DNA from: Aphelocoma coerulescens
Lineage: Eukaryota; Chordata; Aves; Passeriformes; Corvidae
Direction: 5' to 3'
Assembly (NCBI RefSeq): GCF_041296385.1
Contig: NW_027183505.1
Location: forward strand, 62,001-126,000
Length of the DNA stretch: 64,000 nt
Part shown: positions 1-10,910 of the stretch, in pieces
How positions within the stretch are numbered: the first letter of the stretch is position 1
How the letters are laid out: every line of letters starts with the position of its first letter
Notes under the pieces: model-generated
Told to the model about the DNA's origin: nothing
What the model saw: the letters and a program-made list of their open reading frames with translations, nothing else
Databases searched by the model: none
Translations under genes and position numbers: made by a program

Positions 1-220
1 GTAGAAAGGGGACATCGTTCCAGGCAGCCTGTACTGAGCATGTGGCTCCTGAGTGGGGTTTGTTGTTTAGGAAACCTGCTCCGGCTTTTCCATTCTTTCC
101 TTCCAAACAGGAAAACTTCTCCTGGGGCTGTGTGCAGGCAGAGCCCTGAGGAGAGCAGGTGGCACATGGTGCGCTGGGCTGGGACAGCCAGCTGCAGAGC
201 TCAAGGGAAGAAGCCCAAAG

Positions 221-1017
221 TGTCACAATGGCTCCTTGCCTTCACATGCAACACCTGGGTCACAATGGTCTCCTTGATTCCATGAGGCCCCACTGTGTCA
301 CAATGGCTCCTTGGTTCCATCAGGTTCCGCAGTGTCACCATGGTCTCCTTTGATCCGCACTGTCATCATGGACAATTGGTTCCATGAGGCCCCGCAGTGT
401 CACAATGGTCCCTTGCTTCCATAGGTTTGATGTTGTAACAATGGACTCCTTGCTTCTATGAGCTAGCCTGCTTTTTGCAGAGGTGTCTTTGGTTCCAACA
501 AGGCCCCGCTGTGTCTCAGTGCACCCTGGCTTCCATGTGGATGTGGAGTATCACAAAGGCTCCTTGGTTCCACCAGGTCCTGCTGTGTCACAATGGGTCC
601 TGTGGTCCCTGAGGCCCTCCAAAGTCATCGTGAAGGCTTGCTTCCATGAGGTTCCATTATGTGCCAGTGGTCATCTTGGTTCCAGGAGTTTCCTTAGTGT
701 CACAATGCTCTCCATGCTTCCTTTAGGCCCTGCTTTGCCACAATGGTCCCCTTGTTTCCATGAGGCCCTGCTGTGTCACAATGGACGTACGGTTCCATGA
801 TGTTGCGTGGTGTCACCGTGCTCTTCTTGAATCCGCAGTGTAACCATGGACCATTGGTTCCATGCGGCCTGGCAGTGTCACAATGGGCTCCTTGATTCCA
901 TGATTCCCCACGGTGTCACAATGGAGCCTTGTTTCTAGGAGGTTCTGTACTGTCACAATTGCCTCCTTGATGCCATCAGCCCCTGCAGTGTCACAATGGC
1001 TCCTTGGTTCCATGAGG
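221..1017. repeat. Internal minisatellite, 22 degenerate ~37-bp copies
   Basis: The core tgtcacaatgg followed by a cttggttccatgagg-like arm restarts at 221, 258, 296, 333, 361, 398, 434, 484, 512, 549, 586, 623, 662, 698, 736, 774, 811, 839, 876, 914, 951 and 989. Most spacings are 36-39 bp. Copies at 333, 484 and 811 are only 28 bp and lack about 9 bp of the arm; the copy at 434 is 50 bp. Two neighbouring copies make about 75 bp (25 codons), which explains the 25-residue periodic peptides on the minus strand. The block exists in every monomer at start+220 to about start+1016 (8 bp shorter in C, 7 in E). Copies within a block are far more diverged than the same copy between monomers, so the minisatellite is older than the array. 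Confidence 0.93.
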
Positions 1018-1219
1018 AACACAATAGCTTGGCATAAGCATTGAGCAACAGCTGCTGAACACACCTGGCAACATCTGCTTGCATCAAAAGAGGGCTTCAA
1101 GCTGACAATGGCACCAGCAGCTTCCATCTGCAACAGAGACCCAGGAAAGGACAGGCTGTGCCGGTTTGGACAAATGTGGAGGAAAATATCCTCTGATAGA
1201 AGGCAGGTTACACCCAGCC
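880..1219. other. Near-invariant zone between L and R alleles
   Basis: This stretch, shown in monomer 1, covers the last four minisatellite copies and the following 200 bp. It is the same in A, B, C and E; only D has a few substitutions. It lies between the last L2 marker and the first R2 marker, so both beta edges fall within it. It has no open frame of note and no recognisable motif. The equivalent zone is at start+879 to start+1218 in each monomer. Confidence 0.7.
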
Positions 1220-1698
1220 CTCCCCCACCAGGTTTTTGGAAAAAAGAACTTTCCTGGGAAGAAAGTGAAAGAGATAAAAACTATTTTTTTAACAAACACA
1301 CAGGAAAAGGATAACAATGCTAAATATTAAAAGCTCTCGCTGTGCAGAGAAAGCTGGGATAATTTGAGAGTCCTTCCGTGTTTCGGTGGGGTCTCCTGAA
1401 ACATCCATAGACAGCGAGGCCCGTGCAAAGAAACAGGGAGCGATTCTTGAGAGAAGTTTCAGAGCTCTTTCTTCTCCAGCCACATGGGCGGGGCACTGCC
1501 AAAGAACTGAGCAATCACAGCACAACCAGGGCCCTCCTCGCACAGGGCAACACAAAATAAGCAGTGCTGAACAGGATTAGGGCACATGTGAGAAGGGAGC
1601 AGGGAGACCCCGTGCCCAGGCCATGCCTCTACCCCAGGGTCCCCTCTCCCATGACCTCATGGCAGGGGGGAGGAACCCCAACACTTCCGTAGGTGTAG

Positions 1699-1719
1699 TC
1701 TCTCTCCTCCTCCTTGCAG
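1699..1719 (+). other. Polypyrimidine tract ending in CAG (splice-acceptor-like), one per monomer
   Basis: A 15-base run of pyrimidines (tctctctcctcctcc) is followed by ttgcag, matching a vertebrate 3' splice-site consensus. It is kept in all monomers. There is no evidence of an exon: no long open frame follows and no expression data are available. It could be chance in pyrimidine-rich DNA. Confidence 0.35.
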
Positions 1720-1754
1720 CTGGCTCATGGGCCCACATTCAGGGCCCCCACCTC

Positions 1755-1770
1755 GGGAGAAAATTCTCCC
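1755..1770. repeat. Perfect 7-bp inverted repeat in R1, broken in R2
   Basis: GGGAGAA-aa-TTCTCCC. Its centre fits nGAAnnTTCn, the two-unit core of a heat-shock element, but a third unit is missing. In R2 right halves the left arm reads gggtagaa, leaving only a 4-bp stem. Confidence 0.6.
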
Positions 1771-1989
1771 AATGTGCTCTGATGTTGAAAGAGTCAAGAA
1801 GAGAAGAAGGGAAAAAAACCCCCAAAGTCCCAGGAAAACAAAGTTCAACTCTCCATCTCCCCCCAGAGAAAAGGAGCTGAAAACTGGCTAAAAAGAAACA
1901 AAGTTGCTTCCCTCTGCTCTTGCTGCAAGCAGGATGCAGAGGAGTGTGTATGTGTGTCCTTGAACAAACGCTCTGAGAAGTTTGTCCGG

Positions 1990-2014
1990 TTTTTTTTCCT
2001 CTCCCCCCTCTCAG
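1990..2014 (+). repeat. T/C homopolymer tract ending in CAG, length-variable between monomers
   Basis: Eight T then cctctcccccctctcag in A and E; six T then ctcctctcctccctctcag in C and the monomer 16 hybrid; 12-13 T then cctctctcccctctcag in B and D. It is the best single marker of right-half type and a likely slippage site. It also resembles a 3' splice acceptor. Confidence 0.75.
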
Positions 2015-2114
2015 GCTCAGTTGAAAGGCACAGAAATGCACAAAGTTCACTTCTGGGCATAGAGCAGCAATAGGGGATACACACGATAAAGTCACCCCAA
2101 GACACAGGGACAGA

Positions 2115-2142
2115 GAATTCAGTGGAAAGACTCCGAGAATTC
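2115..2142. other. Paired EcoRI sites 22 bp apart, one pair per monomer
   Basis: GAATTC occurs at 2115-2120 and 2137-2142, each preceded by gag/aga in a short direct repeat. Both sites are kept in every full monomer I checked. EcoRI digestion would therefore reduce the array to about 2.16 kb plus a 22-bp fragment. Confidence 0.85.
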
Positions 2143-2182
2143 TGCTCCCAGAGATCATTCATTCCTGCTCACACTGACCCTT

Positions 2183-4364
2183 GTAGAAAGGGGACATCGT
2201 TCCAGGCAGCCTGTACTGAGCATGTGGCTCCTGAGTGGGGTTTGTTGTTTAGGAAACCTGCTCCGGCTTTTCCATTCTTTCCTTCCAAACAGGAAAACTT
2301 CTCCTGGGGCTGTGTGCAGGCAGAGCCCTGAGGAGAGCAGGTGGCACATGGTGCGCTGGGCTGGGACAGCCAGCTGCAGAGCTAAAGGGAAGAAGCCCAA
2401 AGTGTCACAATGGCTCCTTGCCTTCACATGCAACACCTGGGTCACAATGGTCTCCTTGATTCCATGAGGCCCTACTGTGTCACAATGGCTCCTTGGTTCC
2501 ATCAGGTTCCGCAGTGTCACCATGGTCTCCTTTGATCCGCACTGTCATCATGGACAATTGGTTCCATGAGGCCCCGCAGTGTCACAATGGTCCCTTGCTT
2601 CCATAGGTTTGATGTTGTAACAATGGACTCCTTGCTTCTATGAGCTAGCCTGCTTTTTGCAGAGGTGTCTTTGGTTCCAACAAGGCCCCGCTGTGTCTCA
2701 GTGCACCCTGGCTTCCATGTGGATGTGGAGTATCACAAAGGCTCCTTGGTTCCACCAGGTCCTGCTGTGTCACAATGGGTCCTGTGGTCCCTGAGGCCCT
2801 CCAAAGTCATCGTGAAGGCTTGCTTCCATGAGGTTCCATTATGTGCCAGTGGTCATCTTGGTTCCAGGAGTTTCCTTAGTGTCACAATGCTCTCCATGCT
2901 TCCTTTAGGCCCTGCTTTGCCACAATGGTCCCCTTGTTTCCATGAGGCCCTGCTGTGTCACAATGGACGTACGGTTCCATGATGTTGCGTGGTGTCACCG
3001 TGCTCTTCTTGAATCCGCAGTGTAACCATGGACCATTGGTTCCATGCGGCCTGGCAGTGTCACAATGGGCTCCTTGATTCCATGATTCCCCACGGTGTCA
3101 CAATGGAGCCTTGTTTCTAGGAGGTTCTGTACTGTCACAATTGCCTCCTTGATGCCATCAGCCCCTGCAGTGTCACAATGGCTCCTTGGTTCCATGAGGA
3201 ACACAATAGCTTGGCATAAGCATTGAGCAACAGCTGCTGAACACACCTGGCAACATCTGCTTGCATCAAAAGAGGGCTTCAAGCTGACAATGGCACCAGC
3301 AGCTTCCATCTGCAACAGAGACCCAGGAAAGGACAGGCTGTGCCGGTTTGGACAAATGTGGAGGAAAATATCCTCTGATAGAAGGCAGGTTACACCCAGC
3401 CCTCCCCCACCAGGTTTTTGGAAAAAAGAACTTTCCTGGGAAGAAAGTGAAAGAGATAAAAACTATTTTTTTAACAAACACACAGGAAAAGGATAACAAT
3501 GCTAAATATTAAAAGCTCTCGCTGTGCAGAGAAAGCTGGGATAATTTGAGAGTCCTTCCGTGTTTCGGTGGGGTCTCCTGAAACATCCATAGACAGCGAG
3601 GCCCGTGCAAAGAAACAGGGAGCGATTCTTGAGAGAAGTTTCAGAGCTCTTTCTTCTCCAGCCACATGGGCGGGGCACTGCCAAAGAACTGAGCAATCAC
3701 AGCACAACCAGGGCCCTCCTCGCACAGGGCAACACAAAATAAGCAGTGCTGAACAGGATTAGGGCACATGTGAGAAGGGAGCAGGGAGACCCCGTGCCCA
3801 GGCCATGCCTCTACCCCAGGGTCCCCTCTCCCATGACCTCATGGCAGGGGGGAGGAACCCCAACACTTCCGTAGGTGTAGTCTCTCTCCTCCTCCTTGCA
3901 GCTGGCTCATGGGCCCACATTCAGGGCCCCCACCTCGGGAGAAAATTCTCCCAATGTGCTCTGATGTTGAAAGAGTCAAGAAGAGAAGAAGGGAAAAAAA
4001 CCCCCAAAGTCCCAGGAAAACAAAGTTCAACTCTCCATCTCCCCCCAGAGAAAAGGAGCTGAAAACTGGCTAAAAAGAAACAAAGTTGCTTCCCTCTGCT
4101 CTTGCTGCAAGCAGGATGCAGAGGAGTGTGTATGTGTGTCCTTGAACAAACGCTCTGAGAAGTTTGTCCGGTTTTTTTTCCTCTCCCCCCTCTCAGGCTC
4201 AGTTGAAAGGCACAGAAATGCACAAAGTTCACTTCTGGGCATAGAGCAGCAATAGGGGATACACACGATAAAGTCACCCCAAGACACAGGGACAGAGAAT
4301 TCAGTGGAAAGACTCCGAGAATTCTGCTCCCAGAGATCATTCATTCCTGCTCACACTGACCCTT
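2183..4364. repeat. Monomer 2, type A, 2,182 bp
   Basis: Minisatellite at 2403-3199. Two private substitutions against monomer 1 are visible: c to a at 2384 (gctaaaggg for gctcaaggg) and c to t at 2473 (ggccctactg for ggccccactg). No indels. Confidence 0.95.
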
Positions 4365-6546
4365 GTAGAAAGGGGACATCGTTCCAGGCAGCCTGTACTG
4401 AGCATGTGGCTCCTGAGTGGGGTTTGTTGTTTAGGAAACCTGCTCCGGCTTTTCCATTCTTTCCTTCCAAACAGGAAAACTTCTCCTGGGGCTGTGTGCA
4501 GGCAGAGCCCTGAGGAGAGCAGGTGGCACATGGTGCGCTGGGCTGGGACAGCCAGCTGCAGAGCTCAAGGGAAGAAGCCCAAAGTGTCACAATGGCTCCT
4601 TGCCTTCACATGCAACACCTGGGTCACAATGGTCTCCTTGATTCCATGAGGCCCCACTGTGTCACAATGGCTCCTTGGTTCCATCAGGTTCCGCAGTGTC
4701 ACCATGGTCTCCTTTGATCCGCACTGTCATCATGGACAATTGGTTCCATGAGGCCCCGCAGTGTCACAATGGTCCCTTGCTTCCATAGGTTTGATGTTGT
4801 AACAATGGACTCCTTGCTTCTATGAGCTAGCCTGCTTTTTGCAGAGGTGTCTTTGGTTCCAACAAGGCCCCGCTGTGTCTCAGTGCACCCTGGCTTCCAT
4901 GTGGATGTGGAGTATCACAAAGGCTCCTTGGTTCCACCAGGTCCTGCTGTGTCACAATGGGTCCTGTGGTCCCTGAGGCCCTCCAAAGTCATCGTGAAGG
5001 CTTGCTTCCATGAGGTTCCATTATGTGCCAGTGGTCATCTTGGTTCCAGGAGTTTCCTTAGTGTCACAATGCTCTCCATGCTTCCTTTAGGCCCTGCTTT
5101 GCCACAATGGTCCCCTTGTTTCCATGAGGCCCTGCTGTGTCACAATGGACGTACGGTTCCATGATGTTGCGTGGTGTCACCGTGCTCTTCTTGAATCCGC
5201 AGTGTAACCATGGACCATTGGTTCCATGCGGCCTGGCAGTGTCACAATGGGCTCCTTGATTCCATGATTCCCCACGGTGTCACAATGGAGCCTTGTTTCT
5301 AGGAGGTTCTGTACTGTCACAATTGCCTCCTTGATGCCATCAGCCCCTGCAGTGTCACAATGGCTCCTTGGTTCCATGAGGAACACAATAGCTTGGCATA
5401 AGCATTGAGCAACAGCTGCTGAACACACCTGGCAACATCTGCTTGCATCAAAAGAGGGCTTCAAGCTGACAATGGCACCAGCAGCTTCCATCTGCAACAG
5501 AGACCCAGGAAAGGACAGGCTGTGCCGGTTTGGACAAATGTGGAGGAAAATATCCTCTGATAGAAGGCAGGTTACACCCAGCCCTCCCCCACCAGGTTTT
5601 TGGAAAAAAGAACTTTCCTGGGAAGAAAGTGAAAGAGATAAAAACTATTTTTTTAACAAACACACAGGAAAAGGATAACAATGCTAAATATTAAAAGCTC
5701 TCGCTGTGCAGAGAAAGCTGGGATAATTTGAGAGTCCTTCCGTGTTTCGGTGGGGTCTCCTGAAACATCCATAGACAGCGAGGCCCGTGCAAAGAAACAG
5801 GGAGCGATTCTTGAGAGAAGTTTCAGAGCTCTTTCTTCTCCAGCCACATGGGTGGGGCACTGCCAAAGAACTGAGCAATCACAGCACAACCAGGGCCCTC
5901 CTCGCACAGGGCAACACAAAATAAGCAGTGCTGAACAGGATTAGGGCACATGTGAGAAGGGAGCAGGGAGACCCCGTGCCCAGGCCATGCCTCTACCCCA
6001 GGGTCCCCTCTCCCATGACCTCATGGCAGGGGGGAGGAACCCCAACACTTCCGTAGGTGTAGTCTCTCTCCTCCTCCTTGCAGCTGGCTCATGGGCCCAC
6101 ATTCAGGGCCCCCACCTCGGGAGAAAATTCTCCCAATGTGCTCTGATGTTGAAAGAGTCAAGAAGAGAAGAAGGGAAAAAAACCCCCAAAGTCCCAGGAA
6201 AACAAAGTTCAACTCTCCATCTCCCCCCAGAGAAAAGGAGCTGAAAACTGGCTAAAAAGAAACAAAGTTGCTTCCCTCTGCTCTTGCTGCAAGCAGGATG
6301 CAGAGGAGTGTGTATGTGTGTCCTTGAACAAACGCTCTGAGAAGTTTGTCCGGTTTTTTTTCCTCTCCCCCCTCTCAGGCTCAGTTGAAAGGCACAGAAA
6401 TGCACAAAGTTCACTTCTGGGCATAGAGCAGCAATAGGGGATACACACGATAAAGTCACCCCAAGACACAGGGACAGAGAATTCAGTGGAAAGACTCCGA
6501 GAATTCTGCTCCCAGAGATCATTCATTCCTGCTCACACTGACCCTT
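4365..6546. repeat. Monomer 3, type A with GC-box variant, 2,182 bp
   Basis: Minisatellite at 4585-5381. It matches monomer 1 except for c to t at 5853, which turns GGGCGG into gggtgg. The change is at a CpG. Monomers 4, 5 and 21 share it. Confidence 0.95.
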
Positions 6547-8728
6547 GTAGAAAGGGGACATCGTTCCAGGCAGCCTGTACTGAGCATGTGGCTCCTGAGT
6601 GGGGTTTGTTGTTTAGGAAACCTGCTCCGGCTTTTCCATTCTTTCCTTCCAAACAGGAAAACTTCTCCTGGGGCTGTGTGCAGGCAGAGCCCTGAGGAGA
6701 GCAGGTGGCACATGGTGCGCTGGGCTGGGACAGCCAGCTGCAGAGCTCAAGGGAAGAAGCCCAAAGTGTCACAATGGCTCCTTGCCTTCACATGCAACAC
6801 CTGGGTCACAATGGTCTCCTTGATTCCATGAGGCCCCACTGTGTCACAATGGCTCCTTGGTTCCATCAGGTTCCGCAGTGTCACCATGGTCTCCTTTGAT
6901 CCGCACTGTCATCATGGACAATTGGTTCCATGAGGCCCCGCAGTGTCACAATGGTCCCTTGCTTCCATAGGTTTGATGTTGTAACAATGGACTCCTTGCT
7001 TCTATGAGCTAGCCTGCTTTTTGCAGAGGTGTCTTTGGTTCCAACAAGGCCCCGCTGTGTCTCAGTGCACCCTGGCTTCCATGTGGATGTGGAGTATCAC
7101 AAAGGCTCCTTGGTTCCACCAGGTCCTGCTGTGTCACAATGGGTCCTGTGGTCCCTGAGGCCCTCCAAAGTCATCGTGAAGGCTTGCTTCCATGAGGTTC
7201 CATTATGTGCCAGTGGTCATCTTGGTTCCAGGAGTTTCCTTAGTGTCACAATGCTCTCCATGCTTCCTTTAGGCCCTGCTTTGCCACAATGGTCCCCTTG
7301 TTTCCATGAGGCCCTGCTGTGTCACAATGGACGTACGGTTCCATGATGTTGCGTGGTGTCACCGTGCTCTTCTTGAATCCGCAGTGTAACCATGGACCAT
7401 TGGTTCCATGCGGCCTGGCAGTGTCACAATGGGCTCCTTGATTCCATGATTCCCCACGGTGTCACAATGGAGCCTTGTTTCTAGGAGGTTCTGTACTGTC
7501 ACAATTGCCTCCTTGATGCCATCAGCCCCTGCAGTGTCACAATGGCTCCTTGGTTCCATGAGGAACACAATAGCTTGGCATAAGCATTGAGCAACAGCTG
7601 CTGAACACACCTGGCAACATCTGCTTGCATCAAAAGAGGGCTTCAAGCTGACAATGGCACCAGCAGCTTCCATCTGCAACAGAGACCCAGGAAAGGACAG
7701 GCTGTGCCGGTTTGGACAAATGTGGAGGAAAATATCCTCTGATAGAAGGCAGGTTACACCCAGCCCTCCCCCACCAGGTTTTTGGAAAAAAGAACTTTCC
7801 TGGGAAGAAAGTGAAAGAGATAAAAACTATTTTTTTAACAAACACACAGGAAAAGGATAACAATGCTAAATATTAAAAGCTCTCGCTGTGCAGAGAAAGC
7901 TGGGATAATTTGAGAGTCCTTCCGTGTTTCGGTGGGGTCTCCTGAAACATCCATAGACAGCGAGGCCCGTGCAAAGAAACAGGGAGCGATTCTTGAGAGA
8001 AGTTTCAGAGCTCTTTCTTCTCCAGCCACATGGGTGGGGCACTGCCAAAGAACTGAGCAATCACAGCACAACCAGGGCCCTCCTCGCACAGGGCAACACA
8101 AAATAAGCAGTGCTGAACAGGATTAGGGCACATGTGAGAAGGGAGCAGGGAGACCCCGTGCCCAGGCCATGCCTCTACCCCAGGGTCCCCTCTCCCATGA
8201 CCTCATGGCAGGGGGGAGGAACCCCAACACTTCCGTAGGTGTAGTCTCTCTCCTCCTCCTTGCAGCTGGCTCATGGGCCCACATTCAGGGCCCCCACCTC
8301 GGGAGAAAATTCTCCCAATGTGCTCTGATGTTGAAAGAGTCAAGAAGAGAAGAAGGGAAAAAAACCCCCAAAGTCCCAGGAAAACAAAGTTCAACTCTCC
8401 ATCTCCCCCCAGAGAAAAGGAGCTGAAAACTGGCTAAAAAGAAACAAAGTTGCTTCCCTCTGCTCTTGCTGCAAGCAGGATGCAGAGGAGTGTGTATGTG
8501 TGTCCTTGAACAAACGCTCTGAGAAGTTTGTCCGGTTTTTTTTCCTCTCCCCCCTCTCAGGCTCAGTTGAAAGGCACAGAAATGCACAAAGTTCACTTCT
8601 GGGCATAGAGCAGCAATAGGGGATACACACGATAAAGTCACCCCAAGACACAGGGACAGAGAATTCAGTGGAAAGACTCCGAGAATTCTGCTCCCAGAGA
8701 TCATTCATTCCTGCTCACACTGACCCTT
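6547..8728. repeat. Monomer 4, type A with GC-box variant, 2,182 bp
   Basis: Minisatellite at 6767-7563. It carries the shared c to t change at 8035 and appears to be a direct copy of monomer 3. Confidence 0.95.
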
Positions 8729-10910
8729 GTAGAAAGGGGACATCGTTCCAGGCAGCCTGTACTGAGCATGTGGCTCCTGAGTGGGGTTTGTTGTTTAGGA
8801 AACCTGCTCCGGCTTTTCCATTCTTTCCTTCCAAACAGGAAAACTTCTCCTGGGGCTGTGTGCAGGCAGAGCCCTGAGGAGAGCAGGTGGCACATGGTGC
8901 GCTGGGCTGGGACAGCCAGCTGCAGAGCTCAAGGGAAGAAGCCCAAAGTGTCACAATGGCTCCTTGCCTTCACATGCAACACCTGGGTCACAATGGTCTC
9001 CTTGATTCCATGAGGCCCCACTGTGTCACAATGGCTCCTTGGTTCCATCAGGTTCCGCAGTGTCACCATGGTCTCCTTTGATCCGCACTGTCATCATGGA
9101 CAATTGGTTCCATGAGGCCCCGCAGTGTCACAATGGTCCCTTGCTTCCATAGGTTTGATGTTGTAACAATGGACTCCTTGCTTCTATGAGCTAGCCTGCT
9201 TTTTGCAGAGGTGTCTTTGGTTCCAACAAGGCCCCGCTGTGTCTCAGTGCACCCTGGCTTCCATGTGGATGTGGAGTATCACAAAGGCTCCTTGGTTCCA
9301 CCAGGTCCTGCTGTGTCACAATGGGTCCTGTGGTCCCTGAGGCCCTCCAAAGTCATCGTGAAGGCTTGCTTCCATGAGGTTCCATTATGTGCCAGTGGTC
9401 ATCTTGGTTCCAGGAGTTTCCTTAGTGTCACAATGCTCTCCATGCTTCCTTTAGGCCCTGCTTTGCCACAATGGTCCCCTTGTTTCCATGAGGCCCTGCT
9501 GTGTCACAATGGACGTACGGTTCCATGATGTTGCGTGGTGTCACCGTGCTCTTCTTGAATCCGCAGTGTAACCATGGACCATTGGTTCCATGCGGCCTGG
9601 CAGTGTCACAATGGGCTCCTTGATTCCATGATTCCCCACGGTGTCACAATGGAGCCTTGTTTCTAGGAGGTTCTGTACTGTCACAATTGCCTCCTTGATG
9701 CCATCAGCCCCTGCAGTGTCACAATGGCTCCTTGGTTCCATGAGGAACACAATAGCTTGGCATAAGCATTGAGCAACAGCTGCTGAACACACCTGGCAAC
9801 ATCTGCTTGCATCAAAAGAGGGCTTCAAGCTGACAATGGCACCAGCAGCTTCCATCTGCAACAGAGACCCAGGAAAGGACAGGCTGTGCCGGTTTGGACA
9901 AATGTGGAGGAAAATATCCTCTGATAGAAGGCAGGTTACACCCAGCCCTCCCCCACCAGGTTTTTGGAAAAAAGAACTTTCCTGGGAAGAAAGTGAAAGA
10001 GATAAAAACTATTTTTTTAACAAACACACAGGAAAAGGATAACAATGCTAAATATTAAAAGCTCTCGCTGTGCAGAGAAAGCTGGGATAATTTGAGAGTC
10101 CTTCCGTGTTTCGGTGGGGTCTCCTGAAACATCCATAGACAGCGAGGCCCGTGCAAAGAAACAGGGAGCGATTCTTGAGAGAAGTTTCAGAGCTCTTTCT
10201 TCTCCAGCCACATGGGTGGGGCACTGCCAAAGAACTGAGCAATCACAGCACAACCAGGGCCCTCCTCGCACAGGGCAACACAAAATAAGCAGTGCTGAAC
10301 AGGATTAGGGCACATGTGAGAAGGGAGCAGGGAGACCCCGTGCCCAGGCCATGCCTCTACCCCAGGGTCCCCTCTCCCATGACCTCATGGCAGGGGGGAG
10401 GAACCCCAACACTTCCGTAGGTGTAGTCTCTCTCCTCCTCCTTGCAGCTGGCTCATGGGCCCACATTCAGGGCCCCCACCTCGGGAGAAAATTCTCCCAA
10501 TGTGCTCTGATGTTGAAAGAGTCAAGAAGAGAAGAAGGGAAAAAAACCCCCAAAGTCCCAGGAAAACAAAGTTCAACTCTCCATCTCCCCCCAGAGAAAA
10601 GGAGCTGAAAACTGGCTAAAAAGAAACAAAGTTGCTTCCCTCTGCTCTTGCTGCAAGCAGGATGCAGAGGAGTGTGTATGTGTGTCCTTGAACAAACGCT
10701 CTGAGAAGTTTGTCCGGTTTTTTTTCCTCTCCCCCCTCTCAGGCTCAGTTGAAAGGCACAGAAATGCACAAAGTTCACTTCTGGGCATAGAGCAGCAATA
10801 GGGGATACACACGATAAAGTCACCCCAAGACACAGGGACAGAGAATTCAGTGGAAAGACTCCGAGAATTCTGCTCCCAGAGATCATTCATTCCTGCTCAC
10901 ACTGACCCTT
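8729..10910. repeat. Monomer 5, type A with GC-box variant, 2,182 bp
   Basis: Minisatellite at 8949-9745. It carries the shared c to t change at 10217. This is the last of five consecutive type A copies. It is also the first monomer of the eight-monomer block that recurs at 43611-61057. Confidence 0.95.

Larger units (their letters stand above)
1..2182. repeat. Monomer 1, type A (L1/R1), 2,182 bp; reference copy
   Basis: This is the reference copy for internal coordinates. Leader 1-220, minisatellite 221-1017, conserved segment 1018-1219, right half 1220-2182. L1 markers: ataggtttgatg at 421-432, CGTACG at 786-791 and the longer form of the ggcctggcag segment at 866-875. R1 markers: cagccctccc at 1215-1224, a 4-C run before gtgccc near 1610, and 8 T followed by cctctcccccc near 1990-2008. 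It carries the CpG form acacgat near 2080 and the undeleted cattcatt at 2157-2164. Confidence 0.95.

Noticed and set aside
483..800. 105-107 codon plus-strand frame in the minisatellite
   Set aside because: The sequence reads through tandem minisatellite copies. The start changes between L1 and L2 because of a 2-bp indel. No codon-level conservation is visible.
221..1017. CRISPR array
   Set aside because: The ~37-bp repeats are contiguous and degenerate, with no unique spacers and no cas genes; the DNA looks vertebrate.
1270..1290. TATA-like gataaaaacta upstream of a T run
   Set aside because: It is lost in R2 (gagaaaacctc), there is no supporting promoter context, and such A-rich motifs are common by chance.
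1374..1395. CENP-B box-like sequence (ttccgtgtttcggtgggg)
   Set aside because: It does not fit the essential TTCG....A..CGGG positions on either strand, so a centromere call cannot rest on it.
1581..1592. Telomere-like ttaggg
   Set aside because: A single gattagggc per monomer, not tandem.
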